9,281 nt of DNA from Microcaldota archaeon (lineage in GTDB: Archaea > Micrarchaeota > Micrarchaeia > Micrarchaeales > CABMGC01). The notes under the pieces were generated by a model. It did no database searches. It was given only the letters and a program-made list of their open reading frames with translations, and had not been told where the DNA came from. The stretch is from NCBI GenBank assembly GCA_021804305.1, contig JAJZKF010000019.1:1-9281 (forward strand), written 5' to 3'. This document shows, piece by piece, positions 1-4,872 of the stretch (its first letter is position 1; every line of letters starts with the position of its first letter). The position numbers and the translations under genes were made by a program.

Positions 1-372
1 AGCAGACACGACGAAAAGAGGCATGAGCAGCATCTCGACACCGTAGCTTACGAAAAGGTAAGAGAGTTCAAACCTCAGGCCTGCAACCGCAAGGACGAAT
101 AACGCAAAGATTCCCGCTCCGGTAAACAGGTCCCTGCGCTGTACATCTGGCACTAGCTTCTCTTTTGCCGTGAAAAGCGAAAGCAGTGGCAGCATAAGCA
201 GCGGCATAATCACGTATGTGGACGGGTCCGTATCGCTTATGTACGCCGACGTTATGCGCAACGGATCCGCTATCGCGATCAGTATCAGCAGCGTAAGGAG
301 TGCTATGCCCACTCTCTTGTCATAGCGCAAAAAAAACACCTGTTTGTCCTCGGCCGATATAGGCGTCATCAT
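1..372 (-). CDS. Partial multi-pass membrane protein, possibly exosortase/archaeosortase family (N-terminal 124 codons)
   Basis: An open minus-strand frame starts at an ATG at 372 (a second in-frame ATG follows at 369) and runs without a stop for 124 codons to the left edge, so the C-terminus is missing. The translation has a short charged N-terminus, then hydrophobic segments near residues 21-35, 50-66, 80-96 and 103-124. The segment YISDTDPSTYVIMPLLMLPL followed by LSLFTAKEKL resembles the conserved N-terminal region of exosortase/archaeosortase proteins (W-S-DP-YSHG-LVPL-LYLLWRRRE-L). Those are membrane cysteine transpeptidases that process PEF/PGF-CTERM-type surface proteins. The catalytic Cys, Arg and His would lie outside the window, so the family call rests on a remembered profile pattern only. 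It is divergent from archease, with an 81-bp gap. No good ribosome-binding site is visible. Another polytopic membrane family is possible. That it is a real coding region is much surer than its identity. Confidence 0.6.
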   Translation of the reverse strand, partial: MMTPISAEDKQVFFLRYDKRVGIALLTLLILIAIADPLRITSAYISDTDPSTYVIMPLLMLPLLSLFTAKEKLVPDVQRRDLFTGAGIFALFVLAVAGLRFELSYLFVSYGVEMLLMPLFVVSA

Positions 373-422
373 ATTCAGCAGTTACTCTTGTCTTCACAGG
401 ACAATAGATTAACGGATATAAC

Positions 423-430
423 CTATTTAG
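423..430 (+). promoter_or_regulatory. TATA-like box of the archease gene
   Basis: The sequence CTATTTAG is centred about 27 bp before the archease ATG at 454. This is the normal distance from an archaeal TATA box to the transcription start, so the mRNA is probably leaderless. A second AT-rich run (ATATAA, 417-422) lies just upstream. No Shine-Dalgarno motif precedes the ATG. Confidence 0.5.
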
Positions 431-453
431 CCTTTATTGTGAAATGAGAGAAC

Positions 454-891
454 ATGGTCAGGGCAAGATTCCATTATGTGCCGCATACGGCAGACATGGC
501 GTACGTCGCCTACGGCAACAGCTTCGGGGAGGCCATTGAAAACGCAGCAGGGGCACTCCTCAGCATAATCCTCGATGTTAAAAAGCTGGAAAAAGCCCGC
601 GGGAAAGTACGGCGCATCGATATACGGGAGACAGCAGAGAGCATCGAGGATCTGGCATGGTTCGTACTGCAGGACATACTCTCAAAGCGCGAGATAGGTG
701 GTCTTAACGCATTTGCATTCAAGGTCGGAAAGTTCTCCCACAACGGAAAGTTTTCCATGAGAGGCGAGCTCATATGCAAGGAAACCACTGGAGATTTCCT
801 CCTCATGGAAGTGAAGGCTGTCACTCCTCATGGCCTCGAGGTCAATGAGAGGAAGGGTACCTTTTCAGTAAAGGTCGTTGTGGACATCTGA
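454..891 (+). CDS. Archease (RtcB ligase activator, tRNA splicing)
   Basis: This 145-residue protein has the full length of the archease family. Archease is a small metal-binding cytoplasmic protein that promotes guanylylation and multiple turnover of the RNA ligase RtcB in tRNA splicing and RNA repair. Visible family signatures are HTAD (residues 11-14) followed by a glycine and the alanine-rich helix GEAIENAAGALLSIILDV, the central L-W-LQD-L helix (68-76), the motif EVKAVTPHGLEV (119-130), and the terminal acidic end VVVDI with Asp144. In most archeases the residue after KAVT is Tyr or another aromatic; here it is Pro125. The start is supported by a TATA-like box at 423-430, giving a probable leaderless transcript. 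The gene converges on the potassium channel gene with only 7 bp between the two stops. RtcB itself is not in this window. Family identity is firm. Confidence 0.93.
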   Translation: MVRARFHYVPHTADMAYVAYGNSFGEAIENAAGALLSIILDVKKLEKARGKVRRIDIRETAESIEDLAWFVLQDILSKREIGGLNAFAFKVGKFSHNGKFSMRGELICKETTGDFLLMEVKAVTPHGLEVNERKGTFSVKVVVDI

Positions 892-898
892 CTGCTCT

Positions 899-1648
899 CT
901 ATCTTCTGCCCATGATGGTCTTAGCTGCAACCTGCGCAGGGTTGACAATGTTCTCTATTCCTAGGTCCTTCAGGTGCGCTTCCGTATCCGTGTGTGGCGC
1001 TACCACGAATAGCTCAACGTTCTCTGCGAGTTTCCTTACCACGAGTACAACGTATATGGTATTGGAACTGTTCTTCAGATCAACGATTATCCTCTTCGCC
1101 TTTTGCAGGTTGAATTTCTCCATGTCGGATCTCAGGGTGTAGTCTGCAGTATATGCCAGATAGCCTCGCTCGCGAAGCACATCCGCTACTGTCTTCTCCG
1201 CAGTTATTATCATGAAATGCTCCTTTTTCTCCTTGAGCATCTCCGCAAGAGCGGCATTAGTGGAATCGTATCCCACCAGAACTGTATGGTCCTTCAGCCT
1301 GCTCTTCTCCACCGAAGAGAGCCTCATAGAAAGTTTTTCTATCCTGGAACTCATCAACTCACCAGATATCTCTGTAAGGGCAACAAGGAATACCGAAAGC
1401 CCTGAAACTATCAGGACTATGGCGAATGCCTTTGCGGCAGATGTAACGGGCACGATGTCGCCGTACCCTACCGTGGATATTGTCGTAATCGTGAAATAGA
1501 ACGCATCAAGCGGCGAATGTATTGCGACGTTGAAATCTCCCCTACTGCCGAAATAGTAGGCCCCCAACGTGCCGTAAAGGAGTACGATTGCCATTCCCAA
1601 CGCGTACGCTATAAATCTTCCCTTGACGCGAAACAAGATACTACCCAA
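899..1648 (-). CDS. Two-helix potassium channel with a single RCK (TrkA-N-like) domain
   Basis: This 249-residue ion channel subunit has helix 1 at about residues 11-34, a pore helix (FYFTITTIS) and the potassium selectivity filter TVGYGD at 59-64. Helix 2 spans about 71-96, and a short charged linker leads to an RCK-type Rossmann domain from about residue 120 to the end. This is the MthK-like layout of prokaryotic potassium channels, in which cytoplasmic RCK domains gate a tetrameric pore. The RCK loop reads VGYDSTN (125-131) where typical RCK domains have GxGxxG, so nucleotide binding is doubtful. There is no RCK-C domain, which makes the protein shorter than MthK. The start is a TTG at 1648, because no ATG or GTG occurs in frame between the upstream TAG (1667-1669) and the first helix. 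The gene lies immediately downstream of a TnpB element, which may have split it from its promoter. Confidence 0.9.
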   Translation of the reverse strand: MGSILFRVKGRFIAYALGMAIVLLYGTLGAYYFGSRGDFNVAIHSPLDAFYFTITTISTVGYGDIVPVTSAAKAFAIVLIVSGLSVFLVALTEISGELMSSRIEKLSMRLSSVEKSRLKDHTVLVGYDSTNAALAEMLKEKKEHFMIITAEKTVADVLRERGYLAYTADYTLRSDMEKFNLQKAKRIIVDLKNSSNTIYVVLVVRKLAENVELFVVAPHTDTEAHLKDLGIENIVNPAQVAAKTIMGRR

Positions 1649-1680
1649 CGCATATCTGTTACTATCCTAAACCCGATATC

Positions 1681-1830
1681 GTGACATCCTCCCACCAGTG
1701 AACGGCGTGGGCTTCCTCTGCGTTCATGCAATCACTGCATCCCGCAAAGGATGTGTTTTATCGGTTCTCAGTTCTTCGAGAGTTGCCTCCTGTTGAGGTC
1801 TTACATTCTTTCCCTGAGCGTGACTTCCCC
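1681..1830 (-). ncRNA. Candidate omega RNA (reRNA) scaffold at the tnpB 3' end
   Basis: TnpB nucleases use an RNA that overlaps the 3' end of tnpB and runs through the element's right end, with the guide taken from the flanking DNA. The layout fits here: the tnpB tail, the right-end hairpin (1691-1711), then GGATGTCAC at the boundary. The guide would begin at about 1680 on the minus strand with GATATCGGGTTTAGGA. The 5' limit (about 1830) is a guess from typical scaffold length. No expression evidence is available from sequence alone. Confidence 0.4.
1691..1711 (-). repeat. Right-end subterminal hairpin of the TnpB element
   Basis: The arms CCCAC (1691-1695) and GTGGG (1707-1711) enclose an 11-nt loop just after the tnpB stop codon. 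The same arm sequence occurs in the left-end hairpin. In related elements a hairpin here both marks the TnpA-recognised end and forms the 3' terminal stem of the omega RNA. Confidence 0.65.
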
Positions 1831-2947
1831 TCTGTCCGAGGGTAGCTCTATTGAGTATGTTTATTGATGCATTTATGTCCCTGTCCTTTGACATTCCGCA
1901 TCTCTGGCAGTTGTATGTCCTTTCCGAAAGCGGCATCTCTTGGATGTTGCCACAATTACTGCATGTCTTTGAGGTGTTTTTTGCGTCCACTTTGACTACA
2001 CTCAAACCAGCACTTTCAGCCTTGTATGAGAGCAGTTGGATGAACCTATTCCCTGAAGCGTTATGAATCGCACCTGCGAGCCGGTGATTCTTTACCATCT
2101 TCTGAATTTGAAGGTCTTCAACTGCAAATGAGGTGTATCCAGAGGTTACCAGTGTTTTTGACAACTTGTGCAGATAGTCATCGGATTGGTTTGCCAGGTG
2201 TTCATATGTCTTCTGGAGACCTGCCTTTGCCTTCTCTCTTCTCTTTGACCCCTTATCCCTTCTTGCAACTCTTTTTTGCCATATGGCAATCCTCCTTTTC
2301 TTTTGCTGCACGAACCTCGGCTTCTCTATCTTTGTTCCATCAGAAAGTGCGGTGAATGAATTTAGCCCCAGGTCTATTCCTACTGGATTCGAATTTTCCA
2401 CTTCTGGAATCTTGATGTCGGTTATTGCAGTGAAGATTGCATAATACCTGTCAGCATCCTTCTTGATTGAAAGGGTCTTGATTTTGCCTTCGATTGTTCT
2501 GTGCAGTTCTATTGGCATAGTCCCTATCCTTGAAACCCTGAGTCTTCCTTTATGAATTGAGAAGGAACCGTTGTCCTGAGGATAAGTCATTGACTTGCAT
2601 CTGTCCATCGGCCTGAATCTCGGAAATCCGACTTCCTGTTTCTTTCCTTGCTTCTTCTCCTTTACTCTTCTGAAGAAGTTCTGATACGCCTTCATAAGTC
2701 TGTATTCTATCTCGCATCTTGTCTGCGAATACAGTTTCAGGTATTTTTTGTCTTCTTGAATTATCTCTTTCACAAATCTGTTGAATTGTGCCATTGATGT
2801 TTTATGGTTCCCACTCTTATATGATTGGATAGATTTCTCAAGAAGTTTATTGTAGAACTGTTGCGCAAGAACCAGTCTTTCATCTATCTCCTCCTGCCTT
2901 GTGGTGTCAGGGTAGATTCTGAACTTGTAGGCTCTTGTCAGTTCCAT
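1724..2947 (-). CDS. tnpB: TnpB, RNA-guided RuvC-like endonuclease of an IS1341-type element
   Basis: This 407-residue protein is full length for the OrfB/TnpB family. It has an N-terminal helix-turn-helix/WED-type region (TRAYKFRIYP near residue 4), a Lys/Arg-rich bridge (214-243) and a RuvC nuclease split by a zinc ribbon. The catalytic acidic residues are all visible: Asp192 in GIDLG, Glu277 in VEDL and Asp357 in DRDINAS. The zinc ligands are Cys329, Cys332, Cys347 and Cys350. TnpB cuts DNA next to a TAM under guidance of an omega RNA and helps retain the element at donor sites. I chose the ATG at 2947. An in-frame ATG at 2968 would add seven residues, but it overlaps the TATA box TATAAATA (2975-2968), which predicts transcription starting at about 2947, so the mRNA is probably leaderless. 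There is no frameshift or truncation, so it should be active if expressed. Confidence 0.95.
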   Translation of the reverse strand: MELTRAYKFRIYPDTTRQEEIDERLVLAQQFYNKLLEKSIQSYKSGNHKTSMAQFNRFVKEIIQEDKKYLKLYSQTRCEIEYRLMKAYQNFFRRVKEKKQGKKQEVGFPRFRPMDRCKSMTYPQDNGSFSIHKGRLRVSRIGTMPIELHRTIEGKIKTLSIKKDADRYYAIFTAITDIKIPEVENSNPVGIDLGLNSFTALSDGTKIEKPRFVQQKKRRIAIWQKRVARRDKGSKRREKAKAGLQKTYEHLANQSDDYLHKLSKTLVTSGYTSFAVEDLQIQKMVKNHRLAGAIHNASGNRFIQLLSYKAESAGLSVVKVDAKNTSKTCSNCGNIQEMPLSERTYNCQRCGMSKDRDINASINILNRATLGQRGSHAQGKNVRPQQEATLEELRTDKTHPLRDAVIA

Positions 2948-2967
2948 GCAACCTATATTTCCATCCA

Positions 2968-2975
2968 TATTTATA
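2968..2975 (-). promoter_or_regulatory. TATA box of tnpB
   Basis: TATAAATA on the minus strand is a near-consensus archaeal TATA box whose centre is about 25 bp upstream of the ATG at 2947. This supports a leaderless tnpB message and argues against the upstream ATG at 2968. Confidence 0.6.
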
Positions 2976-2999
2976 CGCCTTACTACGGTTCGCTTTCAT

Positions 3000-3020
3000 C
3001 CCACCCATGAATGGTGTGGG
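3000..3020 (-). repeat. Left-end subterminal hairpin of the TnpB element
   Basis: CCCAC (3000-3004) pairs with GTGGG (3016-3020), and CCAT (3005-3008) pairs with ATGG (3011-3014) around a bulged T. GTGGG can alternatively pair with CCCAC at 3030-3034, giving two mutually exclusive stems at this end. Confidence 0.65.
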
Positions 3021-3038
3021 GATTTCCCGCCCACAGTG

Positions 3039-3045
3039 TTAAATA
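3039..3045 (-). promoter_or_regulatory. TATTTAA: candidate TAM/target site of the IS and possible displaced TATA box of the channel gene
   Basis: On the minus strand TATTTAA sits directly before the inferred left end of the TnpB element. Its last five bases, TTTAA, are a plausible target/TAM. If the element is removed, this AT-rich box would lie about 32 bp before the TTG start of the potassium channel gene, a good position for its TATA box. Both roles are inferences. Confidence 0.35.
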
Positions 3046-3075
3046 GTTGGCGTTTTTGGGACCGATTATTGGCGC

Positions 3076-3801
3076 TCACACCTGAAGTAGGCTTGCATCC
3101 CCTATGATTTTGCCCCCACTTCGAAGTTCCACGCTTTCCCTGCCTCCAATGTTTCTGCACACACTAACTTCCAGCCCTTCCAGGTATCCCACCGTTATGC
3201 CTCCTGATTCCCTATACGTTTTCGGAGCTATGGTGTACAGAAGCGCGGCTATGTTCAGGTCATGCGCTACTCCTATCATTATTCGTTTGTCTCCTTTTCG
3301 CATCGTCGCGGCTACTCTTCTTGCATTTCCGATCTCTGCGTACAATGGCTCTGCCAGCGTGTCTATAACCTGTCTGCCTTCATCGCTGTCTGAAAAGTCC
3401 TCGTGCCCGAAGTCAATGCTGCATACGTGCCTTCTTACGTTTTTCACGCACTTCCACATCCTGTCATCTTCCGATATCTGTCTGAAGAATTCCCTATTCA
3501 CCTCCACTTCCTGCTCCGTCCCTGGATAAAACCCCTTCGCTATTTCTCTTCCAGTCTCAACGGCCCTGCCTATATGCGATGTCATGGGCCTCATCAGGAC
3601 ATGCCCCTTCCTGCTTTCCCTCAACCGTTCACCGAATCTCCTGGCCTGTACCCTTCCGTCTTCAGTAAGCCCGGCTACTGTGAACTCTGCGTATCTCTCT
3701 ATCAGCTCCCTTTCAGCATGCCTTATCAACAGAAGTTCAACTACTGTATCGGTGTTACCCTGCGACGCTGCACTGCAATAATCTGCTACGGCCATATCCA
3801 T
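3076..3801 (-). CDS. Histidine phosphatase superfamily (phosphoglycerate mutase-like) protein
   Basis: This 241-residue protein (from the ATG at 3801) belongs to the histidine phosphatase superfamily, branch 1. These enzymes use a His residue as the phosphate acceptor. The strand-plus-motif LLLIRHAE (residues 23-30) carries Arg27 and the catalytic His28. TSHIGRAVETG (74-84) matches the second conserved region with Arg79 (SPLxRAxxTA in relatives). The late motif VAHD supplies the second His (180) and an acidic residue. The substrate cannot be told; SixA-like, PhoE-like and sugar phosphatases share these motifs. A longer frame starts at a TTG at 3861, but a TATA-like box inside it (3832-3839) lies about 35 bp before the ATG at 3801, so I prefer 3801; a further ATG follows at 3795. 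It lies downstream of the pentapeptide-repeat gene on the same strand and may be co-transcribed with it. Confidence 0.82.
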   Translation of the reverse strand: MDMAVADYCSAASQGNTDTVVELLLIRHAERELIERYAEFTVAGLTEDGRVQARRFGERLRESRKGHVLMRPMTSHIGRAVETGREIAKGFYPGTEQEVEVNREFFRQISEDDRMWKCVKNVRRHVCSIDFGHEDFSDSDEGRQVIDTLAEPLYAEIGNARRVAATMRKGDKRIMIGVAHDLNIAALLYTIAPKTYRESGGITVGYLEGLEVSVCRNIGGRESVELRSGGKIIGDASLLQV

Positions 3802-3831
3802 CGCTGCATGTTTATTCAATTTTCTATACTG

Positions 3832-3839
3832 ATATTTAT
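3832..3839 (-). promoter_or_regulatory. TATA-like box upstream of the histidine phosphatase gene
   Basis: ATAAATAT on the minus strand is centred about 35 bp before the ATG at 3801, which allows a short leader of 8-10 nt. If the TTG at 3861 were the true start this box would lie inside the gene. Confidence 0.4.
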
Positions 3840-3872
3840 CGTTTCCAGTAAGACCATTCAAAAAGATGTAAT

Positions 3873-4478
3873 CTAGCTTCTCCTGAACGCGACTTTTAAA
3901 CCAAGCTCCATGGCATTCCTTATGGTGGATGCCTGCTCATTGTCAACCCGTGTCCTATAAAACCTAACCGCTTCAAGGCCAGACGTGCCTCTGAGGACGG
4001 TGCCCCGTATATCTGCAAGCTCAAAACTGGCTCCTGCAAGGTTTGAATAGGAGAAATCCGAATCCCTGATCCGTATGCCGCTGCGGTTATCTGCCCCTCC
4101 TCCTGCTCCGCCAAAGTTAAGTCCCCCCAGAAAGAGCCGGGAAAAGTCAAGCATGCTCATATCCCTGCCTTCGGCTATCATCCTTCCTATCTCCCTACTG
4201 TCGCATACTCGTGTCCTGTTCATATTCGTGTACCTGGGCTCCCATGCGTAATCTATATCCAGCGCATTGTCCATGTAATCAATGAGCAGTTTCCTCATTT
4301 TCTCCATCTGGTCTTCTCGTACAAGCACCCCGAACAGGAAGGCGGCATGCTCAATACCAAGTATCCTATCTACCTCCTCTTCCCTAAGATCCGTAAAGAT
4401 CAGCTGTTGCCTAAAAGCGCTCATGAAGCCATCGCTCTTCGCAATTCCTTCCGAAGTTCTTCCGCCGGTACGCAACAT
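3873..4478 (-). CDS. Pentapeptide-repeat protein with an unrecognised N-terminal domain
   Basis: This 201-residue protein has no signal peptide or membrane segment. The first 100 residues are charged and mainly helical in character (for example LREEEVDRIL at 31-40 and REDQMEKMRKLLIDYMD at 54-70), and I do not recognise the domain. From about 109 the sequence falls into five-residue steps: LDFSRLFLGGLNFGG, then after a glycine-rich interruption (124-130) RIRDSDFSYSNLAGASFELA and DIRGTVLRG. That is the A(D/N)Lxx pattern of pentapeptide repeats, which form a right-handed quadrilateral beta helix. The repeat block is short, perhaps six to eight steps. Pentapeptide proteins vary widely in role, so no function is proposed. 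The ATG at 4478 is supported by a TATA-like box centred about 25 bp upstream, again a leaderless arrangement. Confidence 0.75.
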   Translation of the reverse strand: MLRTGGRTSEGIAKSDGFMSAFRQQLIFTDLREEEVDRILGIEHAAFLFGVLVREDQMEKMRKLLIDYMDNALDIDYAWEPRYTNMNRTRVCDSREIGRMIAEGRDMSMLDFSRLFLGGLNFGGAGGGADNRSGIRIRDSDFSYSNLAGASFELADIRGTVLRGTSGLEAVRFYRTRVDNEQASTIRNAMELGLKVAFRRS

Positions 4479-4498
4479 CCAATCACTGCGAACAAAAA

Positions 4499-4506
4499 AT
4501 GTATAC
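4499..4506 (-). promoter_or_regulatory. TATA-like box of the pentapeptide-repeat gene
   Basis: GTATACAT on the minus strand is centred about 25 bp before the ATG at 4478. It lies back to back with a stronger plus-strand box at 4530-4537, making this a divergent promoter region. Confidence 0.5.
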
Positions 4507-4529
4507 TTACAAAACGAGACACACGAAGT

Positions 4530-4537
4530 TATATAAA
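4530..4537 (+). promoter_or_regulatory. Strong orphan TATA box on the plus strand
   Basis: TATATAAA within the run AGTTATATAAAAGAG is the most consensus-like TATA box in the window. It predicts a transcript starting near 4560, where no conventional gene begins. It is too far (over 300 bp) from the CBS gene to be its proximal promoter, and tRNA-Cys lies between on the other strand. Confidence 0.5.
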
Positions 4538-4559
4538 AGAGTTTGCCGGCTTGCGGTGT

Positions 4560-4705
4560 TTGACGTTGTAAAATTCAGACAATTCCGGGCCGTTCTGCAA
4601 GGAAGGAGCCATGCCTTCTGATCATCCTGACAATATGCCAGTGGGAAGCCTTGGACGACAGCAGGTCTCGATGCTTTCTAATCCGGAACAAACGAACTAA
4701 ACTAC
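4560..4705 (+). ncRNA. Candidate small transcript (structured RNA or leadered small mRNA) from the orphan promoter
   Basis: The region between the orphan TATA box (4530-4537) and tRNA-Cys holds no gene of normal size. A transcript from about 4560 would contain a hairpin GAAGG (4602-4606)/CCTTC (4614-4618) with a seven-base loop holding an ATG, preceded by GGAAGGAG, which looks like a Shine-Dalgarno sequence. I find no match to SRP RNA, RNase P RNA, a C/D box pair or a tRNA on the plus strand. The 3' end is not defined; I stopped short of the convergent tRNA. Confidence 0.25.
4611..4700 (+). CDS. Possible 29-residue small protein
   Basis: An ATG at 4611, preceded by the purine-rich GGAAGGAG (4601-4608), opens a 29-codon frame ending in TAA at 4698-4700. 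The peptide begins MPSDHPDNMPVGSLG and is hydrophilic with no recognisable motif. Support is only the orphan TATA box about 50 bp upstream of the predicted transcript body and the Shine-Dalgarno-like run. The spacing between that run and the ATG is short (two bases), and most genes here look leaderless, so this is a weak candidate and may be chance. Confidence 0.2.
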   Translation: MPSDHPDNMPVGSLGRQQVSMLSNPEQTN

Positions 4706-4709
4706 CAAT

Positions 4710-4780
4710 AGCCAGGAAAGGGAGTCGAACCCCTCTTTTCCGCTCTGCAGGCGGACGCATAGCCGATCTGCCATCCTGGC
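4710..4780 (-). tRNA. tRNA-Cys (anticodon GCA)
   Basis: The cloverleaf is complete on the minus strand. The acceptor stem is GCCAGGA/TCCTGGC (seven pairs). The D arm has GCA/TGC pairs and a GG in its loop. The anticodon stem is TCCGC/GCGGA with loop CTGCAGA, which puts GCA at positions 34-36, a 4-nt variable loop follows, and the T arm AGGGG/CCCTT carries loop TTCGACT. The discriminator base is T (4710), as expected for tRNA-Cys. The CCA end is not encoded (TAT follows), so it must be added by CCA-adding enzyme. There is no intron. Length is 71 nt including the discriminator. Confidence 0.96.
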
Positions 4781-4820
4781 GCAGCTGTCGACGAACTAAC
4801 TGCAGCTACAACTATTGCCA

Positions 4821-4828
4821 CAAATAAG
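4821..4828 (-). promoter_or_regulatory. Possible TATA-like box for tRNA-Cys
   Basis: CTTATTTG on the minus strand lies about 44 bp before the mature tRNA 5' end, which would leave a short 5' leader for RNase P. The match to consensus is weak. Confidence 0.3.
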
Positions 4829-4842
4829 TTCTTATACTCCTC

Positions 4843-4850
4843 CTTTTTAT
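4843..4850 (+). promoter_or_regulatory. TATA-like box of the CBS-pilin operon
   Basis: CTTTTTAT is centred about 26 bp before the ATG at 4873, predicting a leaderless first cistron. A second candidate, TTATACT (4832-4838), lies slightly further up. GAGGGTGGT just before the start could alternatively act as a Shine-Dalgarno sequence. Confidence 0.4.
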
Positions 4851-4872
4851 TACTAACAGAGGGTGGTTGCGC

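Larger units (their letters stand above)
1681..3038 (-). mobile_element. IS200/IS605-superfamily element, IS1341-type (tnpB only)
   Basis: The element comprises one intact tnpB gene and structured ends, with no tnpA in or beside it. Both ends carry subterminal imperfect hairpins with the same CCCAC/GTGGG stem (3000-3020 and 1691-1711), typical of this superfamily, which moves as single-stranded DNA and lacks terminal inverted repeats. On the minus strand the left end is preceded by TTTAA (3043-3039), a tetra/pentanucleotide target of the kind reported as a TAM for some TnpB proteins. The right end is placed after GGATGTCAC (complement of 1681-1689). The boundaries are inferred from the position of TTTAA, the hairpins and the TCAC-like end, and could be off by a few bases. 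Movement would need a TnpA supplied from elsewhere. Confidence 0.8.

Noticed and set aside
2948..2968. ATG at 2968 as the tnpB start
   Set aside because: It lies at the TATA box that predicts transcription beginning near 2947, and family proteins start close to the TRAYKFRIYP motif.
3802..3861. TTG at 3861 as the start of the histidine phosphatase
   Set aside because: The added 20 residues lack family similarity and contain a TATA-like box; the ATG at 3801 is a better start, although the longer form cannot be excluded.
3403..3876. A 157-codon plus-strand open frame opposite the histidine phosphatase
   Set aside because: The opposite strand carries clear RHAE, GRAVETG and VAHD motifs in the right order; the plus-strand frame has no recognisable features.
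4560..4705. SRP RNA, RNase P RNA or C/D-box RNA in the gap before tRNA-Cys
   Set aside because: I looked for the SRP GGAAG/AGCAG tetraloop region, RNase P conserved motifs and paired RUGAUGA/CUGA boxes; only isolated fragments occur, not a consistent set.
4575..4760. A 61-codon minus-strand open frame over the tRNA region
   Set aside because: It runs through most of the tRNA-Cys gene and has no promoter-like start or recognisable motif; the tRNA explains the sequence.
4782..4805. CAGCTG, GTCGAC and CTGCAG close together, resembling a cloning polylinker
   Set aside because: The surrounding sequence is natural intergenic DNA between tRNA-Cys and the CBS gene; clustered six-base palindromes can occur by chance and no vector sequence is present.
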